A stretch of 28,125 nt of DNA from Ruminococcaceae bacterium UBA1320. Its GTDB lineage: Bacteria > Bacillota > Clostridia > Oscillospirales > Ethanoligenentaceae. Location of the stretch: positions 735 through 28,859 of the forward strand of contig DBTI01000052.1 in assembly GCA_002306975.1 (NCBI GenBank). Reading direction: 5' to 3'. The position numbers and the translations under genes were made by a program. Below the pieces are notes generated by a model. That model saw only the letters and a program-made list of their open reading frames with translations. It was not told where the DNA came from and did not search any database. This document shows, piece after piece, positions 14,555 through 22,846 of this stretch (positions are counted from its first letter, which is position 1; every line of letters starts with the position of its first letter).

Positions 14555-15880
14555 TCAGCTCAAAAGGCTGAATATTTTTTTAATCTCATCAAAACTCAGT
14601 GCAAGCTTATCCTTCGATGCTTTTGACGGGATTTGCACCAGATAAACGGTGCCGTTTCTTTCGGAAAGTATCTGATAGCCGCTTTTGTCTGCGATCCCGT
14701 TCCATTTATCCTCATTAAAAACATAGATGGTAAACAAAATGTCACCATAGGCGCCCTTTCCAGAATCCCACTTGCAAAAATTCCAAACGCTGTCACTGTC
14801 GCCCTTTGATACGGTAACATTTGTGCCCCATTTTTCAGGGTATGTCAGATAATAGTTTTCGGTATAATTCATTATTGCGGAAACCTTGGGTGTCAGCCCT
14901 TTTTTTGTGTCAAAAGCCGACCAGCGAACAAGCCAGTTCTGGTTTGTGCCTTTTTCATTTAAAACGGTTGGCAGTTCTACCGGCATGGGGATCTCCACCA
15001 TGCCGTCTTTGTCTATATCAGTGCTTTTGCAGGTATAATAACGCATCGTGGCGTTGACTGTATGATTGTTCGTGTTATATAAAGGCGAATAAAGGCGGCC
15101 GTTTTTAAAATAGATCAACTCGGTTATCATTTTTTTCTCGCTCTTGTAGCCGTCTATTATAATACCGGTTTCTCCGGTTTTGAGGCTTGTCGAATAAACG
15201 CCCGCATAGCTCGTGACAGTGGAATCAAGCGGAGTATTTGAAACCTCTTTCAGCTTTCCGTCACGGTAGCTGATAAGCCTCGCCATAGCCTTTCTTTCGT
15301 CAGGATCAAGCTTCATAAGCAGAATGTCGGTTTTGCCGTCGTTATCCATATCAAGCGTTTTCATCTCGGTAAATGTGCTGCTTATCTTTGAAAACGGTGT
15401 ACCGGTTTCGGTATAGACCGCAAGAGATATATCCGTACTGTTAAAGGAGCACCAGCCGACGGCTATGTCGTCATGGCCGTCGCCGTTGAAATCACCGAAC
15501 GATATACTGTTTATATCACTGCTGTCGCTGCTGATGTTACCCGTCGCCTTCCATTTGCCATCCACTTTGCTGAGGATGGCAATATGGGTTCCGGACCCAT
15601 TTTGCAGGCTGTAAAAAGCGAGCGCCTGTTCTGTGCCGTTATGGTCAAAGTCTCTGGGTACGAACGCACTGCGATAGTCACCCTCAAGCGGATATTTGAG
15701 GGTAAGTTTTCCGCCCGCCGAGCTTTCGAGTGCTTTTTCCATAGCCTGCTGCTCCGCCGTTAGCTTTGGCAGGGTTTCAAGCTCCGTTATGTCTGTTGGA
15801 ACGACCGCGCAGCTTGTAAGAAATATCGCGGTCATCACGACAGTAAGAAAAACCGCAGCCGTTTTTATACGCAAGAGCAT
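14555..15880 (-). CDS. Lipoprotein with FG-GAP/VCBS-like repeats
   Basis: 441 residues from ATG 15880 (MLLRIKTAAVF), chosen over an ATG 48 nt upstream because it gives a standard signal peptide ending in the lipobox LTSC (Cys24) with AGGAG upstream. The mature protein has repeated calcium-loop-like motifs: FDHNGTE, FGDFNGDGHDDIAVGW, DMDNDGKTDILLM, DIDKDGMVEI. These are typical of FG-GAP/VCBS beta-propeller blades. It is anchored on the outer face of the membrane. It is the first gene of the operon with the two-component system, so it may be a sensor accessory or a target of the system (inference). Ligand unknown. Confidence 0.82.
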   Translation of the reverse strand: MLLRIKTAAVFLTVVMTAIFLTSCAVVPTDITELETLPKLTAEQQAMEKALESSAGGKLTLKYPLEGDYRSAFVPRDFDHNGTEQALAFYSLQNGSGTHIAILSKVDGKWKATGNISSDSSDINSISFGDFNGDGHDDIAVGWCSFNSTDISLAVYTETGTPFSKISSTFTEMKTLDMDNDGKTDILLMKLDPDERKAMARLISYRDGKLKEVSNTPLDSTVTSYAGVYSTSLKTGETGIIIDGYKSEKKMITELIYFKNGRLYSPLYNTNNHTVNATMRYYTCKSTDIDKDGMVEIPMPVELPTVLNEKGTNQNWLVRWSAFDTKKGLTPKVSAIMNYTENYYLTYPEKWGTNVTVSKGDSDSVWNFCKWDSGKGAYGDILFTIYVFNEDKWNGIADKSGYQILSERNGTVYLVQIPSKASKDKLALSFDEIKKIFSLLS

Positions 15881-15907
15881 AAAGCCTGAGCACTCCTTCA
15901 AAAAAAT

Positions 15908-15974
15908 CGCCGGAATAAATTCCGGCAAAAGCAGCGTGGTAATGCTTTTCCTATTATATCATTACCACCCACGC
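15908..15974 (-). other. Hairpins in the leader of the lipoprotein-regulator-kinase operon
   Basis: Two structures: GCCGGAA / TTCCGGC (15908-15925), just upstream of the ribosome site, and a longer imperfect hairpin GCGTGGTAATG (15933-15943) / CATTACCAC...CGC (ending 15974), whose loop contains the -10 element. The first would be transcribed and could modulate translation. Confidence 0.4.
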
Positions 15975-15996
15975 CGTTAGTTACATTTTATTTACA
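15952..15996 (-). promoter_or_regulatory. Promoter and candidate response-regulator box for the signalling operon
   Basis: Minus strand: TGTAA (15996-15992) and TGTAA (15985-15981) repeat with an 11-bp period, followed by TATAAT (15957-15952). There is no good -35, which fits activation by an OmpR/PhoB-type regulator. Autoregulation is inferred. Confidence 0.4.
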
Positions 15997-16256
15997 ACAA
16001 AGTTAATATTTTTAACGATTTAATAATAAGCCAATTATATTTTATATCAAAATTAAAAATATAGCAATTACAAAATTAAAGCAGAATAGTTCCGCTCTGC
16101 TTACAGCCGGAGGCAAAAAAGATAATTTCTATTTACTTTTGCACAAGTATATCACGCCATGATATAAATACAAGGGGGAAATGAGTTTCCAATAAATGTT
16201 TGAGTTATAAAATAATTGCTTATATATGTGTACTTTGCTAAAAATTTTAAACATTG

Positions 16257-16285
16257 TTGATTGAATAACCGCAATCATCTATAAT
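16257..16285 (+). promoter_or_regulatory. Sigma-A promoter of the MoxR operon
   Basis: TTGATT (16257-16262), 17-bp spacer, TATAAT (16280-16285). The leader to ATG 16415 is about 120 nt. The rest of the divergent gap (15975-16256) is AT-rich with only a weak hairpin around 16080-16101. Confidence 0.7.
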
Positions 16286-16414
16286 GGATATATATTGATA
16301 TATTATCTATACTTTTGTGTCTTATTTATATGCAGTCCAAAAAAGCCGCTTGATCGGGTCAACTGTGAACAAATTGTTTTTGTACTTTATATAGATAGGA
16401 AGAACGGAGTTAAA

Positions 16415-17374
16415 ATGAAAGAAGTAAGCGAAGCCCGTGAGGTGCTAAACGCGGTTGTTCAAAACATCGAAAAAGCAATCATCGGCAAGCGCCGCACAGC
16501 CGAGCTTGTCGTTATGGCTATGTCTTGCGGCGGGCATGTTTTAATTGAAGATATCCCCGGCGTGGGAAAAACAAGCCTTGTTTCCGCCCTCGCGCGCTCG
16601 GTAGACTGCAGCTTCAGGCGTATACAGTTCACGCCGGATATTTTGCCGTCGGACGTTACAGGTTTCTCATTATACAACCCGAAAGCAGAGGACTTTGAGT
16701 TTCACCCGGGCGCCGTCATGAGCAACTTCGTTCTTGCCGACGAGATCAACCGCACCTCGCCGAAAACGCAGGCAAGCCTTCTTGAAGTAATGGAGGAAAA
16801 CCAGGTTACGGTGGATTTGCACACCTACACGCCGCCTCAGCCTTTCATGGTGCTTGCCACACAAAACCCGACAGAATATCTTGGCACCTATCCGCTTCCT
16901 GAATCTGAAATCGATCGTTTTATAATAAAGGTCTCGCTTGGCTACCCCGAGCCGGAAGAAGAAATCCAGATTCTTAACGTTAGCCAAAAGGGCGCGGCGT
17001 CCAATCTTTCACCGGTGGCGACCGGAGAAGACATCCTTAACATAAGAGAAATAACCAGTAAAATATATGTAGACGAAAGCGTTCGCAAATATATCATAGA
17101 CATAGTGGGATCTACCCGAAGCCATATTGATCTGGCGCTTGGGGCAAGCCCGCGCGGCTCCATCTCTCTTTTCAGAATGGCTCAGTCAAGAGCGGTCTAT
17201 TGCGGTCGTGATTTTGTGCTCCCCGATGACATTAAATTTTTAGCGCCGTTTGTACTCGGCCATCGTCTGGTTCTTTCAAAAAGAGCAAGGATCGAAGCCA
17301 AGTCGGCTCAGGATATTATGACCAACATTATAAAAGCTGTGCGGGCTCCGTCGGTGACGGCTCAGCCGATTTAA
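16415..17374 (+). CDS. MoxR family AAA+ ATPase
   Basis: 319 residues from ATG 16415 (MKEVSEAREV), with GGAG 6 nt upstream; the frame extends further upstream but without a ribosome site. Walker A PGVGKTS (48-54), Walker B FVLADE (105-110), the MoxR-specific INRTSPKTQASLLEVMEE, sensor 1 LATQNP and a C-terminal lid with GASPRGS. MoxR ATPases act as chaperones that mature or load metal and VWA/DUF58 partners. The next genes are DUF58 and a transglutaminase, the standard MoxR module. Spacing to the next gene is 81 bp. Confidence 0.93.
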   Translation: MKEVSEAREVLNAVVQNIEKAIIGKRRTAELVVMAMSCGGHVLIEDIPGVGKTSLVSALARSVDCSFRRIQFTPDILPSDVTGFSLYNPKAEDFEFHPGAVMSNFVLADEINRTSPKTQASLLEVMEENQVTVDLHTYTPPQPFMVLATQNPTEYLGTYPLPESEIDRFIIKVSLGYPEPEEEIQILNVSQKGAASNLSPVATGEDILNIREITSKIYVDESVRKYIIDIVGSTRSHIDLALGASPRGSISLFRMAQSRAVYCGRDFVLPDDIKFLAPFVLGHRLVLSKRARIEAKSAQDIMTNIIKAVRAPSVTAQPI

Positions 17375-17455
17375 GCTATAGAGTATCAAAAAAGATGTCC
17401 GGTTAATATCCATGCACATAAATTGTTTTTTAGACGCTATACAAAAGGAGCTTTC

Positions 17456-18601
17456 ATGTTTAAAAGCAGAGCTGTTTTTATCGTTCTTTTGTTATGCTGC
17501 GGCGTGGCGGCTTATTTTTTTGACAGCAGGCTTGGGTACACACCGCTGCTGTTTTTACTCTTTCTCGCGGTTATCGACGCGGTTTTCACATTGATTTCGC
17601 GGCTGTGTATTAAAATGATAACGCCGGCCGGCTCGAAAAAACTAACACGCGGTGAAAGAGTAAAAATTATTTTTAATATGCAAAACATAGCCCCGGTTTT
17701 TATCATCCGGGCGAGAGCAAAAATGCGTTTTTACGGCGAAAATATAGACAAGCCCTATGCAGGCTCAGCCGCATTTATAATAAATCCAAAAAGCAAAGTT
17801 GACACATGGCTTGAAATAACTCCGATTCATGTGGGGATTTATCAGGCGGAGATAACTAAAATCAAGGTATATGGGCTGCTCGGGGTTTTTAGTTTATCAT
17901 TTGAGCCAAAGCTTTCAGAAACCGTCTTTGTTATTCCGCGAATAAACGACGAGGACATCGGCGTCGCCGCAGATAACAACGCCGAAGACACTTCCCCGAC
18001 ACAGGGGGCGGTAATTGAGCAAAATCAGGACTATTACAACGGAGTACGCGAATACGCGCCCGGCGACCCGATGCACAGCATTCACTGGAAGCTGACTGCG
18101 CGCAACTCAAAGTATATGACGCGTCTTTATGATAACGAGGACGCAGGCAGCCTTACAGTTTTGCTCGATTTAAGGCTGCCTCCGCATACAGGCGTAAATC
18201 GGCTTTTCATCTACGACAAGCTTTTGGAAACAGCCGTTACGGTAATTAATCAGCATGTCGCAAATAATGAGCAGGTAAATCTTGTTTACTATGACGGCGA
18301 CGGTGTAAAAGCACTGTACACAGAGTCACAGGATGATATCCCTGAAATTTCTGCCGTTCTGGTATCTTCAACCGCTCCTGCTTCAAAAATTAAAATCGAC
18401 ATAAATGATGACTCCGCTGTTATAATAACCGCAAATACGGACAAAGAGCTTGCTATATCACTCGCGGAGCAAAAAAGCTTGGGTGGGCACCCCGCTCTCA
18501 TTTTTATCGCCCCGTTTATTTTTTATTCTGTTGAGAACAGCAAGTTTTTCAAGTATCTTGACCTGCACTTTGTGGATTACAAAAAAGTGCTGACAAGCTA
18601 A
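17456..18601 (+). CDS. DUF58 domain-containing membrane protein
   Basis: 381 residues from ATG 17456 (MFKSRAVF), chosen because AAAGGAG precedes it; an upstream ATG at 17423 would put that site inside the gene. Two N-terminal TM helices (about 5-22 and 26-45), a beta-rich middle region, and the DUF58 signature YAPGDPMHSIHWKLTARNSK near residue 197, continuing MTRLYDNED. The C-terminal half has a VWA-like fold expectation. The domain is known as the usual partner of MoxR ATPases; biochemical activity is not established. Second gene in the operon. Confidence 0.9.
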   Translation: MFKSRAVFIVLLLCCGVAAYFFDSRLGYTPLLFLLFLAVIDAVFTLISRLCIKMITPAGSKKLTRGERVKIIFNMQNIAPVFIIRARAKMRFYGENIDKPYAGSAAFIINPKSKVDTWLEITPIHVGIYQAEITKIKVYGLLGVFSLSFEPKLSETVFVIPRINDEDIGVAADNNAEDTSPTQGAVIEQNQDYYNGVREYAPGDPMHSIHWKLTARNSKYMTRLYDNEDAGSLTVLLDLRLPPHTGVNRLFIYDKLLETAVTVINQHVANNEQVNLVYYDGDGVKALYTESQDDIPEISAVLVSSTAPASKIKIDINDDSAVIITANTDKELAISLAEQKSLGGHPALIFIAPFIFYSVENSKFFKYLDLHFVDYKKVLTS

Positions 18602-18610
18602 GCGCAAAAT

Positions 18611-18642
18611 ATCTATCACAATTATGATAGATAAAGCTATCA
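18611..18642 (+). promoter_or_regulatory. Competing hairpins between the DUF58 and transglutaminase genes
   Basis: CTATCA (18613-18618), TGATAG (18625-18630) and CTATCA (18637-18642): the middle segment can pair with either neighbour, giving mutually exclusive stems. Possible RNA switch or processing site; no T-tract terminator. Confidence 0.3.
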
Positions 18643-18713
18643 TAAATCTTTATTGTGTTATAGGTAAGCCGCAGACGCGATAAAACAAAAATATTCTGCG
18701 ATGGAGAAACAGA

Positions 18714-21026
18714 GTGAAAAATGATTTTCTGGGCGACCGTATCGCCGAATTTTTATTGCTTGCCGCCACTTCTATATCAGCGGCATATAACATCTGCCTT
18801 GTTTTTGTCTGGAGTATAAACATAGCTATCAACATGACATCTATTATCGTTGTATGCTGCATTTTTCTTATCATGACGTGCTTTTTCAAACGCGCGGCAA
18901 AATATATGGGAGCCGTGGGAGGCTTTCTGCTCGCGGCAATTTTGCTGATCGCGCAGATCAGGCACAACACCGTAATAAGCTTCATCAGTTCACTGATGGT
19001 GAAAGACTATGTACTTCGCCAGTCAGACAGTTTTATCCGCATATTTTTGTGCATGATCGGGCTGTTTTGCTGCTTTTTAATGTTTTATGCTTCAAAAAGC
19101 CGCCTCGGCATTTTATTTGCCTTTATCACCGGCGTCTCGCTTGTTTTTACGCTGTCTGCTTTGGATTTCACCTATTCGTTTACGTCGCTTCTTGTTTTTA
19201 TGGGCAGCTGCACCGTTTTATTTATCCGCAGAACATTGCTTTTAAGCGTCGGACAAAGCAAAGGCCGAAAGAGCCTTTTAAATTTTACAGCGGTAACGGC
19301 TGTTGTCTGCGCTGCTGCGCTTCTCTTGACACAACCGGGCTATGCGAAAATCAATGCCGGTTTGGGTAAACTGCCCGAATTGGATTTTACTTCTATTTCC
19401 GATATGCTGAGTTCGCTGTTCCCCAGTACTTCAAAAACCGGATTTTCCGACTACAATCCCCAACAAAAACTCGGTGGGGCAATAACCTATGACGATACCC
19501 TTGTGCTTGAGGTCGAAGCGGACGAGCCTTTTTACCTGAGGGGCCGCATTTATGACACCTACACAGGGAGGAACTGGCTGACAAACACAAACACCGATTT
19601 ATCGGATATGTATAACGACCTCGCGTTCAAAGAAGCTCTGGGCTACTCGTTCAGTTATATTAATAGCCTTAAAAACCATAACCTTGACTGGGTTCTAAAT
19701 AATAATTTTTATTCTAATTCACCTTTGCTAAAGCAGCATGTAATGAAGGTAACGGTCAAATCAGCCCAACAGAAATACGTTTTTCTTCCGGCTAACGTTT
19801 ATAAAGGTGAATTATTGGATTCGACACCAAAAATCGATTTTGTCCATCTTTATCCCGATATTCTCGCTTCATCGCATATAGATCCCGATACGGTTTACAG
19901 CGTACGGTATTACACGCCCGACATCTATTCAAAAGCCTTTAAGTCGGCAGAAAAAACAAGCGCCGAGGATTACGTCTCCATCCTTAATGATTCAAGAATA
20001 AAATATTACACAGACAATTACATAGCCTATAACAATAACATCCGCAAGACTTATATGGGTACTGAAAAAATCACCGAGCGCACGAAAACCCTGGCGAAAG
20101 AGATAACACGTAACTGTAACAACGAGTTTGAAAAGGCGGATGCAATAAAAAGCTGGCTTCAAAACAACTGCACCTATACGATTTCGCCTCGCCAGCCCTC
20201 CCCGGGCGGTGACTTTGTTGATTTCTTTCTTTTCAGTTCAAAATCGGGCTACTGTGTACATTTTGCCACCGCAATGACAATGCTGCTGCGTGCTTCGGGT
20301 GTGCCCGCGCGATATGTGGAAGGCTATGCCGCGCCAACCGCAACGACCAAAGGCAAATATGAGGTTACAAACCGTCAGGCACACGCCTGGGTTGAGTATT
20401 ATTCAGACATGTACGGCTTTATAACAGTTGATCCCACTCCGTCGCAGTCGTTACCAAAGATAAATTTTCAGGGCGATTCAGCATCAAACGGGCAATCGGG
20501 TTACTCAGTGCCGATCATGCCAAACATGTCTTCCACCACATCGTTATCCGATTTGCCGTCGGCGGAAGATACAGCCGCCGCGGCACGCGCCAAGGCGGCG
20601 GAGCAAGCCAGAAAAACCGCGCTTATCGTTACTGCCATTCTTTCCGTTGCCGCTTTACTGCTTATGATCTACGGCGGCAAGTCCGCGGTCCGCGCCTTAT
20701 GGTATTCTATTATTTCACAGCAAAGGCGAAACGAGCAGGCAATATCTCTCTATAACTATTTTTCAAACTCACTAAAGCATCTAGGTTTTTACAAACCTCC
20801 AAGCGCAACACCGGCCGAATATGCCGAGAGCATTCGCGGCAAAATGATGTTCGGCGTCGTCACTTTTGACAAGGTGACGGAAGTCTATGATGCCGCGCGA
20901 TTTGGCAGCCGCGAAATAAGCGAGGACGATATCGCCGCGATGCACTATTTTTATCATCACTTTTATAATTACTGCCGGTGTTATACCGGAACAATCGTGT
21001 TTTTACTGAAATACCCTCTGCTGTAA
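18714..21026 (+). CDS. Membrane-anchored transglutaminase-like protein (TgpA-type)
   Basis: 770 residues from GTG 18714, with GGAG 7 nt upstream. About six TM helices in residues 10-215, an extracytoplasmic region with a transglutaminase-like core, one TM about 640-660 (IVTAILSVAALLLMIYG), and a cytosolic DUF4129-like C-terminus (about 670-750). Catalytic triad visible: Cys514 in SGYCVHFATAM, His557 in RQAHAWVEYY, Asp573 in VDPTPSQ. Whether it cross-links, hydrolyses or deamidates peptides is unknown. MoxR-DUF58-transglutaminase order is the classic module, thought to act in envelope or export functions. Ends at a strong terminator. Confidence 0.92.
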   Translation: MKNDFLGDRIAEFLLLAATSISAAYNICLVFVWSINIAINMTSIIVVCCIFLIMTCFFKRAAKYMGAVGGFLLAAILLIAQIRHNTVISFISSLMVKDYVLRQSDSFIRIFLCMIGLFCCFLMFYASKSRLGILFAFITGVSLVFTLSALDFTYSFTSLLVFMGSCTVLFIRRTLLLSVGQSKGRKSLLNFTAVTAVVCAAALLLTQPGYAKINAGLGKLPELDFTSISDMLSSLFPSTSKTGFSDYNPQQKLGGAITYDDTLVLEVEADEPFYLRGRIYDTYTGRNWLTNTNTDLSDMYNDLAFKEALGYSFSYINSLKNHNLDWVLNNNFYSNSPLLKQHVMKVTVKSAQQKYVFLPANVYKGELLDSTPKIDFVHLYPDILASSHIDPDTVYSVRYYTPDIYSKAFKSAEKTSAEDYVSILNDSRIKYYTDNYIAYNNNIRKTYMGTEKITERTKTLAKEITRNCNNEFEKADAIKSWLQNNCTYTISPRQPSPGGDFVDFFLFSSKSGYCVHFATAMTMLLRASGVPARYVEGYAAPTATTKGKYEVTNRQAHAWVEYYSDMYGFITVDPTPSQSLPKINFQGDSASNGQSGYSVPIMPNMSSTTSLSDLPSAEDTAAAARAKAAEQARKTALIVTAILSVAALLLMIYGGKSAVRALWYSIISQQRRNEQAISLYNYFSNSLKHLGFYKPPSATPAEYAESIRGKMMFGVVTFDKVTEVYDAARFGSREISEDDIAAMHYFYHHFYNYCRCYTGTIVFLLKYPLL

Positions 21027-21030
21027 TCAA

Positions 21031-21060
21031 AAAGGCGCTCCGCTTTTATGGAGCGCCTTT
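21031..21060. terminator. Bidirectional terminator
   Basis: Perfect 11-bp stem AAAGGCGCTCC (21031-21041) / GGAGCGCCTTT (21050-21060), T-rich tails on both sides. It serves the transglutaminase (+) and the convergent gene (-), whose stop codon (21046-21048) lies in the loop. Confidence 0.9.
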
Positions 21061-21753
21061 CTCTATGTTTTTTTCGTATAAATATGCCCGGCCTTTTTTG
21101 CCCGCCCGTTTTAAAGCACCCACCGAGCACAAAACATTGACCGCCCTTTGCGCCAGAGTCCGGCTTGCGTGTGAGTTTTTCATAAAGTCGCTTACTGTAA
21201 ATATTTCAGGCAGCCCCTGCGGCAAAAGCTTTTTGTAATCAGCCGTGCAATCTATCTCAACCTCGTCGAGAATGGAAACAGGAACTCGGTCTTTTCGCGT
21301 CGAGCCTTTTTTTCGGTCGCGGCTCCACCCGTCAAGAACCCGGTATTCATACAGTTCAAGAAGCACAATTTTAAGTTTGAGATTTGTCGCGCCAAGCTGA
21401 TCTTTTATATGAATAAGCTCATAAAAAATCTCGCTTGCGGCGCCTTCCTTTGGCGAAAGGCGGGGGCGTGTTGCTTCACCTGTAACCGGATCAACCCAAA
21501 CAAGGCGTTTAATCTTTGCGACGGGGTAGACAACAGTAACTTCATGCTTTTCAAGAAAGACAGACAGCTTTTTCTTGAGGTTTGAAAAGCCACGGGTTTG
21601 TATCTCGACAATGCCGTTTGAATTTAAAATATCCGCAACAAAACGGCCTACTTTAACCTCGCGGTTTTCTTCCCGCGGCTCATAGTATTCTTTCAAAAAG
21701 GCGTGGAGAGAGCGCTCGTTGAGGGTGCCGATGCCGGCGTGCTTTTCATTCAT
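21046..21753 (-). CDS. Conserved uncharacterised protein, PD-(D/E)xK-like with winged-helix-like C-terminus
   Basis: 235 residues. Residues 1-75 have a pattern compatible with a PD-(D/E)xK nuclease core: Glu13 in LNERSLHAFLKEYYEP, Asp41 (FVADIL), then Glu50 and Gln52 in IVEIQTRGF, followed by lysines. The middle has LVWVDPVTGE and RLSPKEG; the end (FTVSDFMKNSHASRTLAQRA, then VNVLCSVGALKRAGKKGRAY) resembles a winged helix. I recall similar proteins in clostridia and Chloroflexota annotated as hypothetical; that is memory, not a search. The gene is single, preceded by AAGG, and its last codons are inside the shared terminator. No function assigned. Confidence 0.75.
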   Translation of the reverse strand: MNEKHAGIGTLNERSLHAFLKEYYEPREENREVKVGRFVADILNSNGIVEIQTRGFSNLKKKLSVFLEKHEVTVVYPVAKIKRLVWVDPVTGEATRPRLSPKEGAASEIFYELIHIKDQLGATNLKLKIVLLELYEYRVLDGWSRDRKKGSTRKDRVPVSILDEVEIDCTADYKKLLPQGLPEIFTVSDFMKNSHASRTLAQRAVNVLCSVGALKRAGKKGRAYLYEKNIEKGAP

Positions 21754-21867
21754 TTCTGCCTTGCGCTCCTTTTTTTGTGCTGTTTTTTGTTTTATTTAAA
21801 GTATATGGGGGCGGTGGGGGAAAAGCAAGGGGATATTTTTATTGAATGACACTTTGATGATTTAACT

Positions 21868-22028
21868 TTTTTCGTTTATAAGTATATTCTTCTAATTGCT
21901 TCTTTGCCACTTACACCGCAACTTATGGGTATTCCTATTTTGGTTTAAAAGAACATTAAGAACACCATCAAGTCACAGTAAGAACAACAAATATACTATT
22001 TGAAGAATGCTTTTTAAACAAAAAAGCA
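21868..22028. repeat. Dispersed repeat copies, inverted pair
   Basis: Two main copies of the family found also at 26.5 and 27.2-27.4 kb. The minus-oriented copy (21934 down to ~21868) reads GCGGTGTAAGTGGCAAAG, then GAAGAATATACTTATAAACG; a plus-oriented copy (~21972-22028) reads TTTGAAGAATGC, then TTTTTAAACAAAAAAG. A minus-oriented tail fragment (~21960-21935) lies between them. The rest of the 365-bp gap 21754-22118 holds only the LUD promoter. Confidence 0.6.
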
Positions 22029-22060
22029 TAAAAGAAAAACATTTCCCCTGTTGACTAAAC

Positions 22061-22069
22061 TGCTATAAT
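22061..22069 (+). promoter_or_regulatory. Extended -10 promoter of the LUD gene
   Basis: TGCTATAAT (extended -10). The leader to ATG 22119 is ~43 nt and contains AAAAAGGAG. Confidence 0.5.
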
Positions 22070-22118
22070 TAAATCAAACAGTTAAATAAAATAATTTAAA
22101 GCAAAAAGGAGCACCGTT

Positions 22119-22760
22119 ATGGATGACTTTGCAAAATCAACTCTACGCCTTCACATCGACAAAACTATAAAAAATCTGAAAAGCAACAACATGGAAGCAT
22201 CTTTCGCGCCCACACGCGAAGATGCCTTAAAGCAGGCCGCCGCCCTCATAAAAGAAGGCGATACCGTCTCCTGCGGCGGCTCGATGACGCTGTTTGAAAC
22301 AGGCGTGATAGATTTCTTAAAGAACGGAAAATTCAACTATCTTGACCGTTATCAAAAAGACCTCTCACGTGAGCAAACCGAAAAAATCTTCCGCGACAGT
22401 TTTTTTGCCGACGCTTATTTTGTCAGCACCAACGCGGTGACGGAGGATGGCGAGCTTTACAACGTTGACGGCAACGGAAACCGCGTCGCCGCAATGATTT
22501 ACGGTCCTAAAAGTGTTATCGTCATCACCGGATACAATAAAATAGTAAAAGACCGCGAAGACGCGATCAGCCGCGTTAAAAACATCGCAGCCCCCGCAAA
22601 CGCAGCGAGAGTTGGCAGCCCTACGCCCTGCGCCAAGACAGGGGAATGCGTCAACTGCAATTGTGACGCCAAAATCTGCTGCAGCTATGTTCTCCTCGGA
22701 AAACAGCGTGTCAAGGGGCGTATCAAGGTCATTATCGTCGGTGAGCCGCTGGGTTACTGA
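22119..22760 (+). CDS. LUD domain-containing protein (LutC/YkgG-like)
   Basis: 213 residues. The LUD fold is suggested by DALKQAAALIKEGDTVSCGG (the VSCGGS loop), FFADAYFVSTNAVTEDGELYN, VAAMIYGPKSVIVITGYNKI. A C-terminal cysteine-rich stretch TPCAKTGECVNCNC...KICC has several Cys pairs; this tail is common in anaerobe LUD proteins. LutC-type proteins take part in lactate oxidation, but single LUD proteins such as this, without lutA/lutB, have no fixed role. It is monocistronic, with its own promoter and a shared terminator. The lar genes nearby are also tied to lactate chemistry, which may be coincidence. Confidence 0.88.
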   Translation: MDDFAKSTLRLHIDKTIKNLKSNNMEASFAPTREDALKQAAALIKEGDTVSCGGSMTLFETGVIDFLKNGKFNYLDRYQKDLSREQTEKIFRDSFFADAYFVSTNAVTEDGELYNVDGNGNRVAAMIYGPKSVIVITGYNKIVKDREDAISRVKNIAAPANAARVGSPTPCAKTGECVNCNCDAKICCSYVLLGKQRVKGRIKVIIVGEPLGY

Positions 22761-22779
22761 TCATCACAAAAAATCATAC

Positions 22780-22814
22780 AAAAACCGCCTGAAATTAATT
22801 TTCAGGCGGTTTTT
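22780..22814. terminator. Bidirectional terminator, LUD gene and aminotransferase
   Basis: Perfect 15-bp stem AAAAACCGCCTGAAA (22780-22794) / TTTCAGGCGGTTTTT (22800-22814), 5-nt loop. T runs on both strands. Confidence 0.92.
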
Positions 22815-22846
22815 GTATATTCGTCACAATTTATTACTGCTTGTAT

